A DNA stretch of 64,000 nt from DATARR01 sp036376245 (GCA_036376245.1 DASVAS010000063.1:49597-113596), one strand, 5' to 3'. Shown: positions 54,414 through 63,944, numbered from the stretch's first letter. Numbers and translations: made by a program. The notes: generated by a model from the sequence alone, not told the origin.

Positions 54414-54526
54414 AAAGGACACCAAGGACACCAGGGACACCAAGGACCTCAAGGACAGCGGAGCTCCTGTCGTCCGTTGTCGTCCTTATTGTCCCTGGTG
54501 TCCCTGGTGTCCCTGGTGTCCTTTTT
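54414..54526. repeat. Intergenic inverted-repeat element E3 (AAGGACACC units)
   Basis: The left arm 54414-54456 carries AAAGGACACC, AAGGACACC, AGGGACACC, AAGGACCTC. The right arm 54482-54526 carries GTCCCTGGTGTCC repeated three times, ending CCTTTTT. The arms pair with a few mismatches. It separates convergent genes (GNAT and hsdS), and the terminal T-run on the plus strand supports a terminator role. Confidence 0.85.
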
Positions 54527-54540
54527 CTTCTGACGAGGGC

Positions 54541-56670
54541 CTACTTCCGCCCCCGCCGCGCCGGATCGTTGGGGAACGGCGGAGCCGGGGGAGGCGCGGG
54601 GGTGCGCTGGACCTTCCCTTCCCGCATCTCCACCAGCCCGTTCTGGGACGCCCAGGTCAGAATGCGCTCCGTGCGCTCGCGGATCGGCATGGTGACCTGC
54701 CCGTAGCCCAGGTAGGCGGCCATGGCGTTGATCAGCTCGCCGGTGCTGCGCTCCACCCCGTCCTTCAGCAGAGAGCGGACCGTCCGCACCAGGAAGTTCC
54801 AGTCGTAGCGCGCGAAGGTAGGCGTGGCGCCGCACAGCAGGCCGTCCTTCACCTCCACGATCCGCCGCGCCAGGGCCACCTCCACGTGGCGCTCCAGCCG
54901 GGCGCGGATGCTCTTGCCGAACCGCGGGCAGCCCAGCCGCACGGCCACCTTCCGGATCAGCTCCTCGCGCGTCATCGTGCCGGCGCCCCAGCAGGACTGG
55001 CGGATGGCGGCCAGGATCTGCACGGAGACGCCCTCCTCCGGGCTCACCACTTCCATCCGGTCGGTCCGCGAAGCCAGCCGCTGCTCCCCGACGATCCGGT
55101 CCAGCAGGTCCGCCGCCGGCTCGAAGCCTCCGCCCTCGGGACCGCCGAGCTCCGCTTCATTCGGCACCAGCTCGCCGCGCAGCGCCCGCACCAGGACCGT
55201 CATCCACAGCTTCTCCGCCCGCTCCGTCGACGAGACCACCTTCGTCTCGATGCTCGCCGCGGCGGCGAACAGCGCCTCGATCCGCTCCACGATCCGCCGC
55301 TGCTCCGCCAGGGGCGGGAACGGCACCGGCATCGTCACCAGCCGCGAAATGTTGATGTTCGACTGGCTGACGCTCTCCGTGCGCACCGTGCGCGCCCACC
55401 GCCGGCCCCAGGGCGAATTGATCCACCAGCACAGGTACCGGCTGTCGATCAGCCGCTCGTCGCACTCCACGCGCACCACGTAGGAAGCGAACACCGCCTC
55501 GAGGCTGGCGTCGAACACCGCGGCCTTGCCCACCAGCTCCGGGCTGTTCGTGCGGTTGAACAGGATGTCCCCCTGCCGCACCATGTAGCCCTGCACGTCC
55601 AGCCCCTTGCGCTGGATGTACTTGAGATCCGACGTATCGATCCGGCCGTCCTGGATGTTCGCCATGCGCAGGATCGCGACGCCGGTCTTCTCGTTGGCGT
55701 CGGCCTTGGCCGAGAGTCCGTACTGGGCGCGGTGCACCACGTCGTGCAGCGCCACCAGGAGCCAGCCGTCCGGCGTCTGCGGCTGCTCCAGCGGCTCCGG
55801 CGCTTCCCATTGCGTGGGCTCCAGGTTCTTCGGCCGGCGCGGCGCCCGGCGGTCGAACGCCTCCGCCTCCTCGCGCGCCATCTCCCACGCCTCGCGGCGC
55901 GCCTTGAACGCCAGCCGCAGCTTCTCCTCCAGCGAAGCGGCCGGCGGCCGCCCTTCGCGCCAGCTTTCCGTGAGCCGGCCCGTGAACGCGGATTCGAGCA
56001 CCGACTGCCGGAAGCGCCGCACGATCTCCGGCACCTTCCCGAGGTGCCGGCGGGCCTTGTTCACCGGCTTCTGGACCTCGCGCACCTTCGCGACGATCCG
56101 CCGCTGCTCCGCCACCGGCGGCAACGGCAGGATCACGTTCGCCAGGAAATCGTCGAAATTCAGGTTGCGGATGTTCGTCGTCTGCGTCTGCAGCTCGTCG
56201 AACCGGCCGCACAGGTACTGGAACGTGAGGACCAGGTGGACGTACGCGGGATCGACTTCGCGGTGGAGCCTCACCAGCCGGCAGAAGTTGCTGCAGATCA
56301 GCGGCATGCCGGCGCGGCGGAGCGCCTCCTCGTCGATCAGCAACGTGCGGCCCACCGGCTGGCTGGCGCCGCCGCCGGAGATCTCCACCACCAGATCCCC
56401 TTCGGCGAGCAGGCGCTTGGCCAGCTTCGACCGCTTGACCGCCCGCACGTCCGCCGTCGAGCCCTTGTCGCGTTCCCAATCCCGGAACTGCGTGCCGCGG
56501 ATCACGCGGACCTGGACGTAGTCCGGATCGTCCGCCACGTCTTCCGGGCGTTCGCCCCACTCGCCGCCGATGCGGTGGACGACGATGTCGCCGAGCGTCG
56601 TCGTCGCCCAGCCGTCGGGAAGCTCACCTTCGCGGCGTCCGAGCTCCCAATCGGAAAACGCCGTGCTCAC
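54541..56670 (-). CDS. hsdS: Type I restriction-modification specificity subunit HsdS with C-terminal extension
   Basis: 709 residues. Two target-recognition halves are visible: the first starts DGWATTTLGDIVVHRIGG, the second DGWLLVALHDVVHRAQYGLS. Each ends in a conserved helix beginning LPPVAEQRRIVAKVREV or FPPLAEQRRIVERIEALF. The last ~150 residues (about 555-709) are extra: a winged-helix-like region (MTREELIRKVAVRLGCPRF) and a second helical part (STGELINAMAAYLGYG), which HsdS proteins usually lack. It starts GTG 56670, overlapping hsdM (GTGA). It should set DNA sequence specificity for the HsdM methylase. Confidence 0.92.
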   Translation of the reverse strand: MSTAFSDWELGRREGELPDGWATTTLGDIVVHRIGGEWGERPEDVADDPDYVQVRVIRGTQFRDWERDKGSTADVRAVKRSKLAKRLLAEGDLVVEISGGGASQPVGRTLLIDEEALRRAGMPLICSNFCRLVRLHREVDPAYVHLVLTFQYLCGRFDELQTQTTNIRNLNFDDFLANVILPLPPVAEQRRIVAKVREVQKPVNKARRHLGKVPEIVRRFRQSVLESAFTGRLTESWREGRPPAASLEEKLRLAFKARREAWEMAREEAEAFDRRAPRRPKNLEPTQWEAPEPLEQPQTPDGWLLVALHDVVHRAQYGLSAKADANEKTGVAILRMANIQDGRIDTSDLKYIQRKGLDVQGYMVRQGDILFNRTNSPELVGKAAVFDASLEAVFASYVVRVECDERLIDSRYLCWWINSPWGRRWARTVRTESVSQSNINISRLVTMPVPFPPLAEQRRIVERIEALFAAAASIETKVVSSTERAEKLWMTVLVRALRGELVPNEAELGGPEGGGFEPAADLLDRIVGEQRLASRTDRMEVVSPEEGVSVQILAAIRQSCWGAGTMTREELIRKVAVRLGCPRFGKSIRARLERHVEVALARRIVEVKDGLLCGATPTFARYDWNFLVRTVRSLLKDGVERSTGELINAMAAYLGYGQVTMPIRERTERILTWASQNGLVEMREGKVQRTPAPPPAPPFPNDPARRGRK

Positions 56671-58142
56671 GCGCCACCCTGGAGGACGCGCGGGCGCCTC
56701 GGCTCTACGTCATCCGCCAACAGATCGAGCACAGCCGTCAACTCGTCCACCGCGCGCTCCAGTTCATTGATGGCATCCTCCGCGAGCTCCTCGGGTTCCG
56801 GCAGATCATCGTCGCGTGACTCTTCCTTGAGCCATTTCAGACCGTCGATCTTGAAATCGCGGGCGCGCACCTCGGCGATCGAAAACGACCGCCAGCGCTC
56901 CTCCAGCGAGTCGGCCGGCGAGCGCCGCGACTTGCCGTTCGGGTCGATGCCGTAGCAGACCTCGAACGCGGCGAGATGCGACTGCGTCAGCGGCCGGTCC
57001 TTCTTGGTGATCCGTGGCACGTTGGTGCGCGCGTCGTAGACCCAGACGGTCTCCGTCGGCGCGCCTTTCGTGAAGAACACCACGTTCGTCTTCGTCCCGG
57101 CGCTGTACGGAGTGAACGTGCCGTTGGGCAGCCGCAGCACCGTGTGGAGATCGCACTCCTGCGTCAGCAGCTTGAACACCTCGCCGGCCTGATCGGCGAA
57201 AAGGCAGTTGTCCGGAACGATCACCGCCGCCCGGCCGCCCGGCTTCAGCACCGTCACCACGTGCTGCAGGAAATTGAGCTGCTTGTTCGACGTCTTGACG
57301 GTCAGGTCCTCGCGGTCCGGCACCTGGTTGGCGCCCTTGTTGCCGAACGGCGGATTGGTCAAAACCACGTCGAACCTGCGCTCTTCCGGCGTGTCGTAGA
57401 TCGAATCGCCCTGCTTGATCTCCGGCTCGAGGCCGTGCAGGAACAGGTTCATGAGCGCCAGCCGCCGCGGCCGGTGCACCAGCTCCTGGCCGTGGTACGT
57501 GCCGCGCCGCACCTTCTCCAGCACCTCGGGACCGGGGGAATCGTCGCGGCTCGCGGCCAGCAGCCATTCGTAAGCCACCACCAGGAAGCCGCCCGTGCCG
57601 CACGCCGGATCGCAGATCGTGAAGTCCTCTTCCCCGCGCGGATCCGGCTGCACGCAGCGCACGATGCTCTGGATCAGGCGGCGCGGCGTGAAGTACTGAC
57701 CGGCGCCCTTCTTGCCTTCGCTCGCCGCCTTCTCCAGCAAACCTTCAAAGACAGCGGCCTTGAGGTCGATCTCCAGCGCGCTCCATTCCGTTTCATGGAT
57801 CAGATCGATCAAGCGCTTCAGATTCGCGGGATTGTTGAAGCGCGACACGGCGCCCGCGAAGATTTCTCGCAGCAGGCCCGGCTGGCGTCCCAGCGTCCGC
57901 AGCACGCCGGCGTAGTGCGCCGTCAGTTTCCCCCCCGACTCCCCCGCCAGCGCCGGCCAGGAGCAATCGATGACCGCCTCCCCTTCCTCCGGCACCGACA
58001 TCCGGCTCAGATCGATGCTCCGCTCGTCCGCCATCTTGAGGAAGAGCAGATACGTGATCTGTTCGATGTAATCGCCGTAATCGATGCCGTCGTGCCTTAG
58101 CGTATGGCAGAACCCCCAGAACTTCTGGACGACATCCGTCAT
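56667..58142 (-). CDS. hsdM: Type I restriction-modification methylase subunit HsdM
   Basis: 491 residues. The N-terminal helical domain is VVQKFWGFCHTLRHDGIDYGDYI. AdoMet motif I is ICDPACGTGGFLVVAYEWL, and the catalytic motif IV is LTNPPFGNK, which marks N6-adenine methylation. YFTPRRLIQSIV is also typical. It is transcribed just ahead of hsdS with an overlapping junction. No hsdR is found in 58143-64000 or beyond hsdS, so it may be a methylation-only pair or the restriction gene may be elsewhere. Confidence 0.95.
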   Translation of the reverse strand: MTDVVQKFWGFCHTLRHDGIDYGDYIEQITYLLFLKMADERSIDLSRMSVPEEGEAVIDCSWPALAGESGGKLTAHYAGVLRTLGRQPGLLREIFAGAVSRFNNPANLKRLIDLIHETEWSALEIDLKAAVFEGLLEKAASEGKKGAGQYFTPRRLIQSIVRCVQPDPRGEEDFTICDPACGTGGFLVVAYEWLLAASRDDSPGPEVLEKVRRGTYHGQELVHRPRRLALMNLFLHGLEPEIKQGDSIYDTPEERRFDVVLTNPPFGNKGANQVPDREDLTVKTSNKQLNFLQHVVTVLKPGGRAAVIVPDNCLFADQAGEVFKLLTQECDLHTVLRLPNGTFTPYSAGTKTNVVFFTKGAPTETVWVYDARTNVPRITKKDRPLTQSHLAAFEVCYGIDPNGKSRRSPADSLEERWRSFSIAEVRARDFKIDGLKWLKEESRDDDLPEPEELAEDAINELERAVDELTAVLDLLADDVEPRRPRVLQGGA

Positions 58143-58331
58143 ATCGGTGACCTCGACTCTCCTTGTGAAAGATGGGTGGAAACGCGACGCGGCCCGTATC
58201 GTAGCCCATCCCGCAGCGTTCTAGAAGAGCGTGCGCAGAGGCGTGAAATCAGCGCTCCGCGCAAAACTGCAAGTTTTTCTGTGCTGTTCAGTGTACCGCC
58301 CGGGCGCTACCGGCGTCCGGAAGTAGCTTCT

Positions 58332-59084
58332 TCAAAGGCTTTCCTTGTGCGCGAGACGGCGCCGCTCGCGGACCAGCAGCCACCCGCCCCAGGCCAGGGC
58401 GGCGAGCATCAGGAGCCGGCCGAAGCCGTACGACAGACCGCCCAGCGTCTGGTCGTACTGGAGGAGGTTGAGGTCTCCGAGCACGTTCTCCCAGTCGTGA
58501 TAGCCGGGCACGTCCCGGCCGGTGACGCCGCCGAGAAGTAGCAACTGTCCCGACCGCGCGTCGGCGATATAGGGAGCGATGTCCATGAAGTTCTCGGCCA
58601 GCCACCACAGCGCCACGGAAGCGCCGAACGGATCGCGGCTCTTGAGCAGGAACGCCCCCAGGCAGAGGGCCGGGATGAGGAGCTGCCCCAGCGTCCCGCC
58701 CAGCGCCCGGACGAAGTCGCCGAAGAACCCGAACAGCACATGGCCGGCCTCGTGGAACGGCAGGTTGATCCAGTGCAGGAACGACTCCCCCACGTAGTTC
58801 TCCGCCACCGAGGACGTCAGGAACCGCCAGCTCCACAGGAAGAGGATGGCGTAGAGAGCCGTCCGTCCCCAGAACCGCACCGGATCGGCCTGCGCCTCCT
58901 CTCCTTCGAGCAGCAGCGCCTTCCACTCCGCCGCCGCCGAAGGCTCCGGCTCTTCCCTGACCGGAGCCGGCCTGTACATCCGTCCCCCGGCCGCCTGCGC
59001 CTCGGCCACCCGGCTGAACAGCACCCCGCACCGGACGCACTCCGGTCCGTCCGCCTGCTCGAACTGGCATTTGGGACAGAGCAT
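58332..59084 (-). CDS. Zinc-ribbon membrane protein with HEAGH motif (M50-like putative metalloprotease)
   Basis: 250 residues. The N-terminal zinc ribbon is MLCPKCQFEQADGPECVRCG (CxxC-x11-CxxC). About five hydrophobic helices follow. NLPFHEAGHVLFGFFGDFV contains HExxH within a membrane-adjacent helix, as in site-2-type (M50) proteases. A third ligand could be in the later GGLSYGFG or YHDWEN segment, but I cannot fix it. It may cleave membrane proteins in the bilayer; the catalytic role is inference. It lies upstream of hsdM, 189 bases away. Confidence 0.7.
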   Translation of the reverse strand: MLCPKCQFEQADGPECVRCGVLFSRVAEAQAAGGRMYRPAPVREEPEPSAAAEWKALLLEGEEAQADPVRFWGRTALYAILFLWSWRFLTSSVAENYVGESFLHWINLPFHEAGHVLFGFFGDFVRALGGTLGQLLIPALCLGAFLLKSRDPFGASVALWWLAENFMDIAPYIADARSGQLLLLGGVTGRDVPGYHDWENVLGDLNLLQYDQTLGGLSYGFGRLLMLAALAWGGWLLVRERRRLAHKESL

Positions 59085-59135
59085 GGTGGAAGGAGATGGT
59101 ACAGGAGGCCGGGCCCGGACGCCCGATCATCGGAA

Positions 59136-59167
59136 CACGACTCGACGAGTCGTGACTCGACAAGTCA
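59136..59167. promoter_or_regulatory. Two adjacent palindromes upstream of the ATPase gene
   Basis: CACGACTCG-A-CGAGTCGTG (59136-59154) is a perfect 19-bp dyad. It is followed at once by TGACT-CGACA-AGTCA (59153-59167), and TGACTC recurs. Both contain GACTCGAC. They lie 41-70 bases before the ATPase start in the divergent intergenic region and look like paired binding sites for a dimeric regulator. Confidence 0.55.
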
Positions 59168-59208
59168 TGACTCTACCTGTTAAACTCAATCCCCATGGGA
59201 GTTTACCT

Positions 59209-60588
59209 ATGACCTTCATCGGCAGGCAACCCGAGCTCCGGGCCCTGGAAAGGGCCTACGAAGCTCCGGACAGCGCCTTCATCCCTCTCTACGGCCGCCG
59301 CCGGGTGGGCAAGAGCGAGTTGATCCTCCACTTCCTGAAGGATCATCCCGGCATCTACTTCCTCGGCAAGCAGGCCCCGGCGGCCATGCAGATCCAAGAG
59401 TTCCTCGGCGAGGCCGCCACCGTCCTCGGCGAGCCCTTACTGGCCGGCCTCGCCACCGAGAGCTGGGGCGCCGCCCTGGACGCCGTGGTCTCCCGCTGGC
59501 GGTCCGACCGCAAGCTCGTCCTCGCCCTCGACGAATTCCAGTGGATGGTGGGCGCCAGCCCCGAGCTGCCGTCCCTCCTCCAGGAGAGATGGGACCGCTC
59601 CTGGCGGCGCTCCGGCAAGATCGTCCTCATCCTCTGCGGCTCCTACATTGGCTTCATGGAGCGCGAGGTGCTGGGCAAGAAAAGCCCCCTGTTCGGCCGC
59701 CGGACGGCGCAGATCCTCCTCCGCCCGTTCGGCTACCGGGAAGCCGCGGAGTTCCACCCCCGCTACTCCCGGATCGATCAGGCGCGCGCCTACTTCCTCT
59801 GCGGCGGCGTCCCGCTCTACCTCAAGCGCTTCTCCGACAGCCGCTCCATCGAGGCCAACATCGCCGCCGAGCTCCTGGACGAATATGCCCCTCTCTACCG
59901 CGAGGCCGACTTCCTCCTGCGGGAAGAGCTGCGGGAAATCACCGTCTACCACGCCATCCTCACCGCCATCGCCGCCGGCCACGTCACCTTGCAGGCGATC
60001 GCGCAGCAGTCCGGCCAGGACGCCCGCAACCTTCCCTACTATCTGCAACAGCTCATGGAGCTGGGCTACGTCGAGCGGTGCTATCCGCTGACGGGCGGGC
60101 CGCCGTCGGCGCGTTCGGTGCGTTACGAGCTGTCGGACCCGCTCCTCCGCTTCTGGTTCCGCTTCGTCTTCCCGAGCACCAGCTACATCCGCCACATGGG
60201 CTCCACCCGGGCCCTGCGGGACCTCATCCGCCCTCATCTGGACGCCTACTTCGGCCTCTGCTTCGAACGCCTCTGCCGCGAGGCTCTCCCCTTCCTGTAT
60301 GCGCGGGAGGGCGTGACCGCCGCGTTCGAAGTGGGCCAATACTGGTCCAAGGACACGCAGATCGACGTCGTCGGCCTGCGGGAAGACGGCTGGACCGACC
60401 TCGGCGAGTGCAAATGGGGAACCGTGCGCTCCCCCGCTCCCCTGGAGCGGGAACTGGAGGAGAAAGTCCGCGCCTACCCCAACCCCCGCGGCGCCACGAT
60501 CGGAAGAAGGATCTTCACCCGTCAGCAGCCATCTCAGGGGAGAGGAGAAAAGGCGCAATGGCACGGCCTGGAAGATCTGTACAGGTGA
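59209..60588 (+). CDS. ATPase_2 / DUF234 protein (archaeal-type STAND-like ATPase with nuclease-like tail)
   Basis: 459 residues. FIGRQPELRALERAY opens the domain. Walker A is YGRRRVGKSELI and Walker B LVLALDEFQWM, followed by LILCGSYIGFME, the sensor of the ATPase_2 family. A winged helix comes next (LQAIAQQSGQDARNLPYYLQQL). The C-terminal DUF234 region has QIDVVGL ... DLGECKWG, which fits the D...ExK core of a PD-(D/E)XK fold. ATG 59209 follows GGGAG. It lies between restriction genes and a TIR-NACHT gene, so a defence role is plausible, but the family is also widespread outside defence. Confidence 0.88.
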   Translation: MTFIGRQPELRALERAYEAPDSAFIPLYGRRRVGKSELILHFLKDHPGIYFLGKQAPAAMQIQEFLGEAATVLGEPLLAGLATESWGAALDAVVSRWRSDRKLVLALDEFQWMVGASPELPSLLQERWDRSWRRSGKIVLILCGSYIGFMEREVLGKKSPLFGRRTAQILLRPFGYREAAEFHPRYSRIDQARAYFLCGGVPLYLKRFSDSRSIEANIAAELLDEYAPLYREADFLLREELREITVYHAILTAIAAGHVTLQAIAQQSGQDARNLPYYLQQLMELGYVERCYPLTGGPPSARSVRYELSDPLLRFWFRFVFPSTSYIRHMGSTRALRDLIRPHLDAYFGLCFERLCREALPFLYAREGVTAAFEVGQYWSKDTQIDVVGLREDGWTDLGECKWGTVRSPAPLERELEEKVRAYPNPRGATIGRRIFTRQQPSQGRGEKAQWHGLEDLYR

Positions 60589-60634
60589 GCGGCCCCCTCT
60601 TGGAACCCAGCGCTCCAGATGCTAACTTTTCGAG

Positions 60635-63600
60635 GTGACCCTAAAACAAGACGGTCCCATCTTCTTCTTCAGCTACGCCCGCGCTGACGCGGACGACCAC
60701 CTCGGCCGCTTCTTCCAGAATCTTCGTGAAGAGGTGCGAAGCCTCCTAGGCCTACCGGCCGACCATCCCGTCGGCTTCCGGGACACCCACGGAATCAAGA
60801 CCGGCGACCGTTGGCCCGAAGAGCTGTCTTCGGCGCTCTCCACCTGCCAGATCCTCCTCCCCCTCTACTCCCGGTCCTTCTTCAACAGCGAATACTGCGG
60901 CAAGGAATGGTCCGCCTTCCGCTCACGCCTGGATGCTCACGGCTCCAATCCCAGGCTCATCCTGCCCATCCTCTGGAAACCCCTCGGCGCCAGCTTCGAA
61001 AGGCTCCCGAAAGAGATTCGCGACATTCAATATTCCTTCGCGGACCTGGGTGAGACCTACCGGAACGAAGGGCTTCAATACCTCTTGCGCCTGGACGAAC
61101 AGAAGGACAGCTATCAAAAGTTCCTCGTCGCCTTCGCGAAGAGGATCGTGGACGCGTCGGATTCCTCCCCTCTCGAACCTGCCAACCCACCCCTCGATAT
61201 CGAGAACTTTCCAAACGCCTTCACCGAACCGGAGCCCGCGCCCGTCATCGACACAACGACCGCTCGTTCTTCGAAACGGACCCGCGGCTACTACATGCCG
61301 AAGGCCTCGAAGGATCTCGAACCCTCCTTCATCGAGATCCGGGACGACTTCCTCGCCCGCCTCGAGAGGGTCTGCCGCCTCCGGGAGCCGTCAGCGCAGA
61401 TTGAGCGGATCTCGGGCGAAGGTGACTCCTGGGACTACCTGCGGGTCTCGGTCCGGCACGGAGACATCGTGCGGGACTATCCGGTCACGGGCGTCGAATA
61501 TGACGTTTCCCTGGAAGACCTGGACGCCTTCTGCGAACAGATCGACAAAGGCTTCCGCGGCGCCGATCCCCGAATGATCTCCTACCTGATCTACGGCGGC
61601 GCGCCAGCCCCGGAAGGTCTCCAGAGCGTCGCCACCAAACGGGATGTCCGCCTGATGAGTCTCATCGAATATATGGGCCTCATCGATTTCCGTAGTTATC
61701 TCCGCAAGCAGACCGACGACCTCACCCGGGACAAGCTCTATCCGCCCAGCCTCTACGTGACCCAGCGGATGGTCTCCCTGGAGCGGAACGAAGAGCATCC
61801 GGACGCCCTTGCGAAGCTCCAGGAGTGGCTCTCCACGCCCAACCGCCGCTTCGCCGTCATCCTGGGAGACTTCGGGACGGGCAAGACCTTCCTCCTGCAC
61901 GAGCTCGCGCGCCGCATGGGTCTCCTGGAATCGGGACCGGTTCCGATCCTGCTCCAGATGAGATCGCTCGAAAAAGGTCGCACGCTGGCCCAGCTCCTCG
62001 GCCAGCACTTCGGGCAGAACGAGCCCGAAGGCTACCGTTTCGAGAGGTTCCGCTACATGTTGGAGCAAGGCCGGATCGTGCTCCTCTTCGACGGCTTCGA
62101 TGAGCTTGCCTTGCGAGTCACCTATGATCGCGCCGCCGAGCACTTCGAGACCCTCCTCTCCGCCGCGCAGGGTGACGCGAAGATCGTCGTCACCAGTCGG
62201 CGTCAGCACTTTATTTCCGACCAGCAGGTCCGCTCTAAGCTCGGTGAAGAGGTAGGGTTGATCTCGGGCTCACGACTCGGCATTCTCCAGACCTTCGGCC
62301 GCGAACAAATTCGTACTTTCCTCGTCAACCGCTGTGGAAGTGACGCCGAAGCGGAAGCCAGGCTGACGCTGATTGATAGTATCAAGGATCTCCTGGGGCT
62401 CTCTGAAAATCCCCGTATGTTGGGGTTTATCGCGGACCTGCCAGAAAGGCAACTCCGTGACGCTGCTGCTGGAGGAGAGATCACAGCAGCCACGCTTTAC
62501 CGGCTAATCTTGGAACGTTGGCTGGTCCATGAATTCGAGCGGGTCCACCCCAAAGGAGCGCCTCCAGGTTTATCCGTACAGGAGCGCTGGAACGCCGTCA
62601 CCTTGCTGGCCGTTCGCCTATGGCAGAAGACGGAACGCTTCGTGAACCTAGGGGAGATCCAAGCAGATGCCGCCGAGGCGATCCGGAAGCTAGATAGCGC
62701 CTTCGACGAGGCGATGGCGGCTTTCCAGGTTGGATCCGGCACCCTGTTAGTCCGCGACGAAGGAGGTAACTTCTCCTTCCTCCATCAATCGATCCTGGAA
62801 TTCCTAGTGGCCCAGGCAATAGCCGAAGAAATCAAGGGTGAAGGATCTTCTCCATTACTCGACCAGAGGGATTTGTCGCTGTTGATGATCGACTTCTTGA
62901 CGAGCCTTGCCGAAAGAGAGAACATTATTTCCTGGGTTCGCGTAGCAGCTCTTGGAGACGATGAACTCGCCAAAAAGAATGCTTTGCTGGTTCTTGATCG
63001 TTTGGGAGAACCCCTCGGGATTGCGGTGAACCTTTCAGGTCAAGATCTTAGTGGCCAGGACTTCTCGGGCCAAGACCTTACTGGCGCGGTCTTAGAGCGG
63101 GCAAATCTGAGCTCTGCAAAACTGATCAAAACCCGCTTCCACAGCTCACAACTCGCCCATTCGACACTCCGGGATGCGGACCTCACACATGCTGATCTGA
63201 GCCAAGCTGACCTCGCATATGCGAACCTCTCTCGCGCGCGCCTCCTAGGGGCCGATCTCAGAGGGGCCGATCTCGTAAACGCAATTTTCGAACGCGCCAA
63301 ATTGATTGGATCCTCGCTGGAAGAGATACCCGGTTCTGCCGATTTCTTGGGCGCGGCTCTGCAGGTCCCGCCCTTGCTAGAGGGAACACTCCCGTTCTAC
63401 TCCGACTGCTCTGCCGTAGCCTGGAATCCCAAGAGAGACCTACTGGCCAGCGCGGAAGGGAGTCTTGTACGCCTTTGGGATCCATCGACTGGGCAACTAA
63501 TCCGGGCTTTGCAAGGACACCAGGGGCACGTCACTAGCGTGGTGTTCAGCCCCGATGGCAACACCCTAGCCAGCGCGTCTGACGACCACACTGTACGTCT

Positions 63601-63889
63601 TTGGGATACCCGCTCCGAAAGAGAGACCCGTATTTTGCGTGGTCACGAAGCGGGCGTCAATGCCGTGGTGTTCAGTTCCGAAGGAACCATACTCGCCAGC
63701 ACTGCCGGCGACAACACCTTGCGCGTTTGGGATACTGAATCAGGGAAAGAGCTCCGGGCCGAATGGCACTTAGGGGGCGTTAGTAGCGTGGCATTCAATC
63801 CCAACGGAAACGAGTTCGCAAGCGCCTCTTGGGACAATACTGTGCGCCTTAGGAATATACCCTCCAGTTGCATTGAAAAAACCGTATGA
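60635..63889 (+). CDS. TIR-NACHT-pentapeptide-WD40 protein (NLR-like, putative anti-phage)
   Basis: 1084 residues. TIR domain (about 8-165): IFFFSYARADADDHLG ... LPLYSRSFFNSEYCGKEW, where CGKE holds the likely catalytic Glu of NAD-cleaving TIRs. Unassigned linker 170-385. NACHT-type NTPase: Walker A GDFGTGKTF (411-418), Walker B IVLLFDGFDEL, then SRRQHF and LPERQLRDAAAG. Pentapeptide-repeat run (about 795-895): LSGQDFSGQDLTGAVLERANL. WD40 blades from ~920: GHVTSVVFSPDGNTLASASD. Only about four blades precede the stop and the last has lost WD (VRLRNI), so the propeller may be truncated. DNA is visibly AT-richer than the rest. I infer an NLR-like STAND sensor that triggers NAD depletion. Confidence 0.9.
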   Translation: MTLKQDGPIFFFSYARADADDHLGRFFQNLREEVRSLLGLPADHPVGFRDTHGIKTGDRWPEELSSALSTCQILLPLYSRSFFNSEYCGKEWSAFRSRLDAHGSNPRLILPILWKPLGASFERLPKEIRDIQYSFADLGETYRNEGLQYLLRLDEQKDSYQKFLVAFAKRIVDASDSSPLEPANPPLDIENFPNAFTEPEPAPVIDTTTARSSKRTRGYYMPKASKDLEPSFIEIRDDFLARLERVCRLREPSAQIERISGEGDSWDYLRVSVRHGDIVRDYPVTGVEYDVSLEDLDAFCEQIDKGFRGADPRMISYLIYGGAPAPEGLQSVATKRDVRLMSLIEYMGLIDFRSYLRKQTDDLTRDKLYPPSLYVTQRMVSLERNEEHPDALAKLQEWLSTPNRRFAVILGDFGTGKTFLLHELARRMGLLESGPVPILLQMRSLEKGRTLAQLLGQHFGQNEPEGYRFERFRYMLEQGRIVLLFDGFDELALRVTYDRAAEHFETLLSAAQGDAKIVVTSRRQHFISDQQVRSKLGEEVGLISGSRLGILQTFGREQIRTFLVNRCGSDAEAEARLTLIDSIKDLLGLSENPRMLGFIADLPERQLRDAAAGGEITAATLYRLILERWLVHEFERVHPKGAPPGLSVQERWNAVTLLAVRLWQKTERFVNLGEIQADAAEAIRKLDSAFDEAMAAFQVGSGTLLVRDEGGNFSFLHQSILEFLVAQAIAEEIKGEGSSPLLDQRDLSLLMIDFLTSLAERENIISWVRVAALGDDELAKKNALLVLDRLGEPLGIAVNLSGQDLSGQDFSGQDLTGAVLERANLSSAKLIKTRFHSSQLAHSTLRDADLTHADLSQADLAYANLSRARLLGADLRGADLVNAIFERAKLIGSSLEEIPGSADFLGAALQVPPLLEGTLPFYSDCSAVAWNPKRDLLASAEGSLVRLWDPSTGQLIRALQGHQGHVTSVVFSPDGNTLASASDDHTVRLWDTRSERETRILRGHEAGVNAVVFSSEGTILASTAGDNTLRVWDTESGKELRAEWHLGGVSSVAFNPNGNEFASASWDNTVRLRNIPSSCIEKTV

Positions 63890-63944
63890 ACGTAGGCGGA
63901 GTCCCGTAGGACGGGCGTTTGCTCTCTTCTGAGAGGGTGTGGCA

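Noticed and set aside
54541..58142. Complete type I restriction-modification system
   Set aside because: No HsdR-like helicase/nuclease is encoded anywhere in the window.
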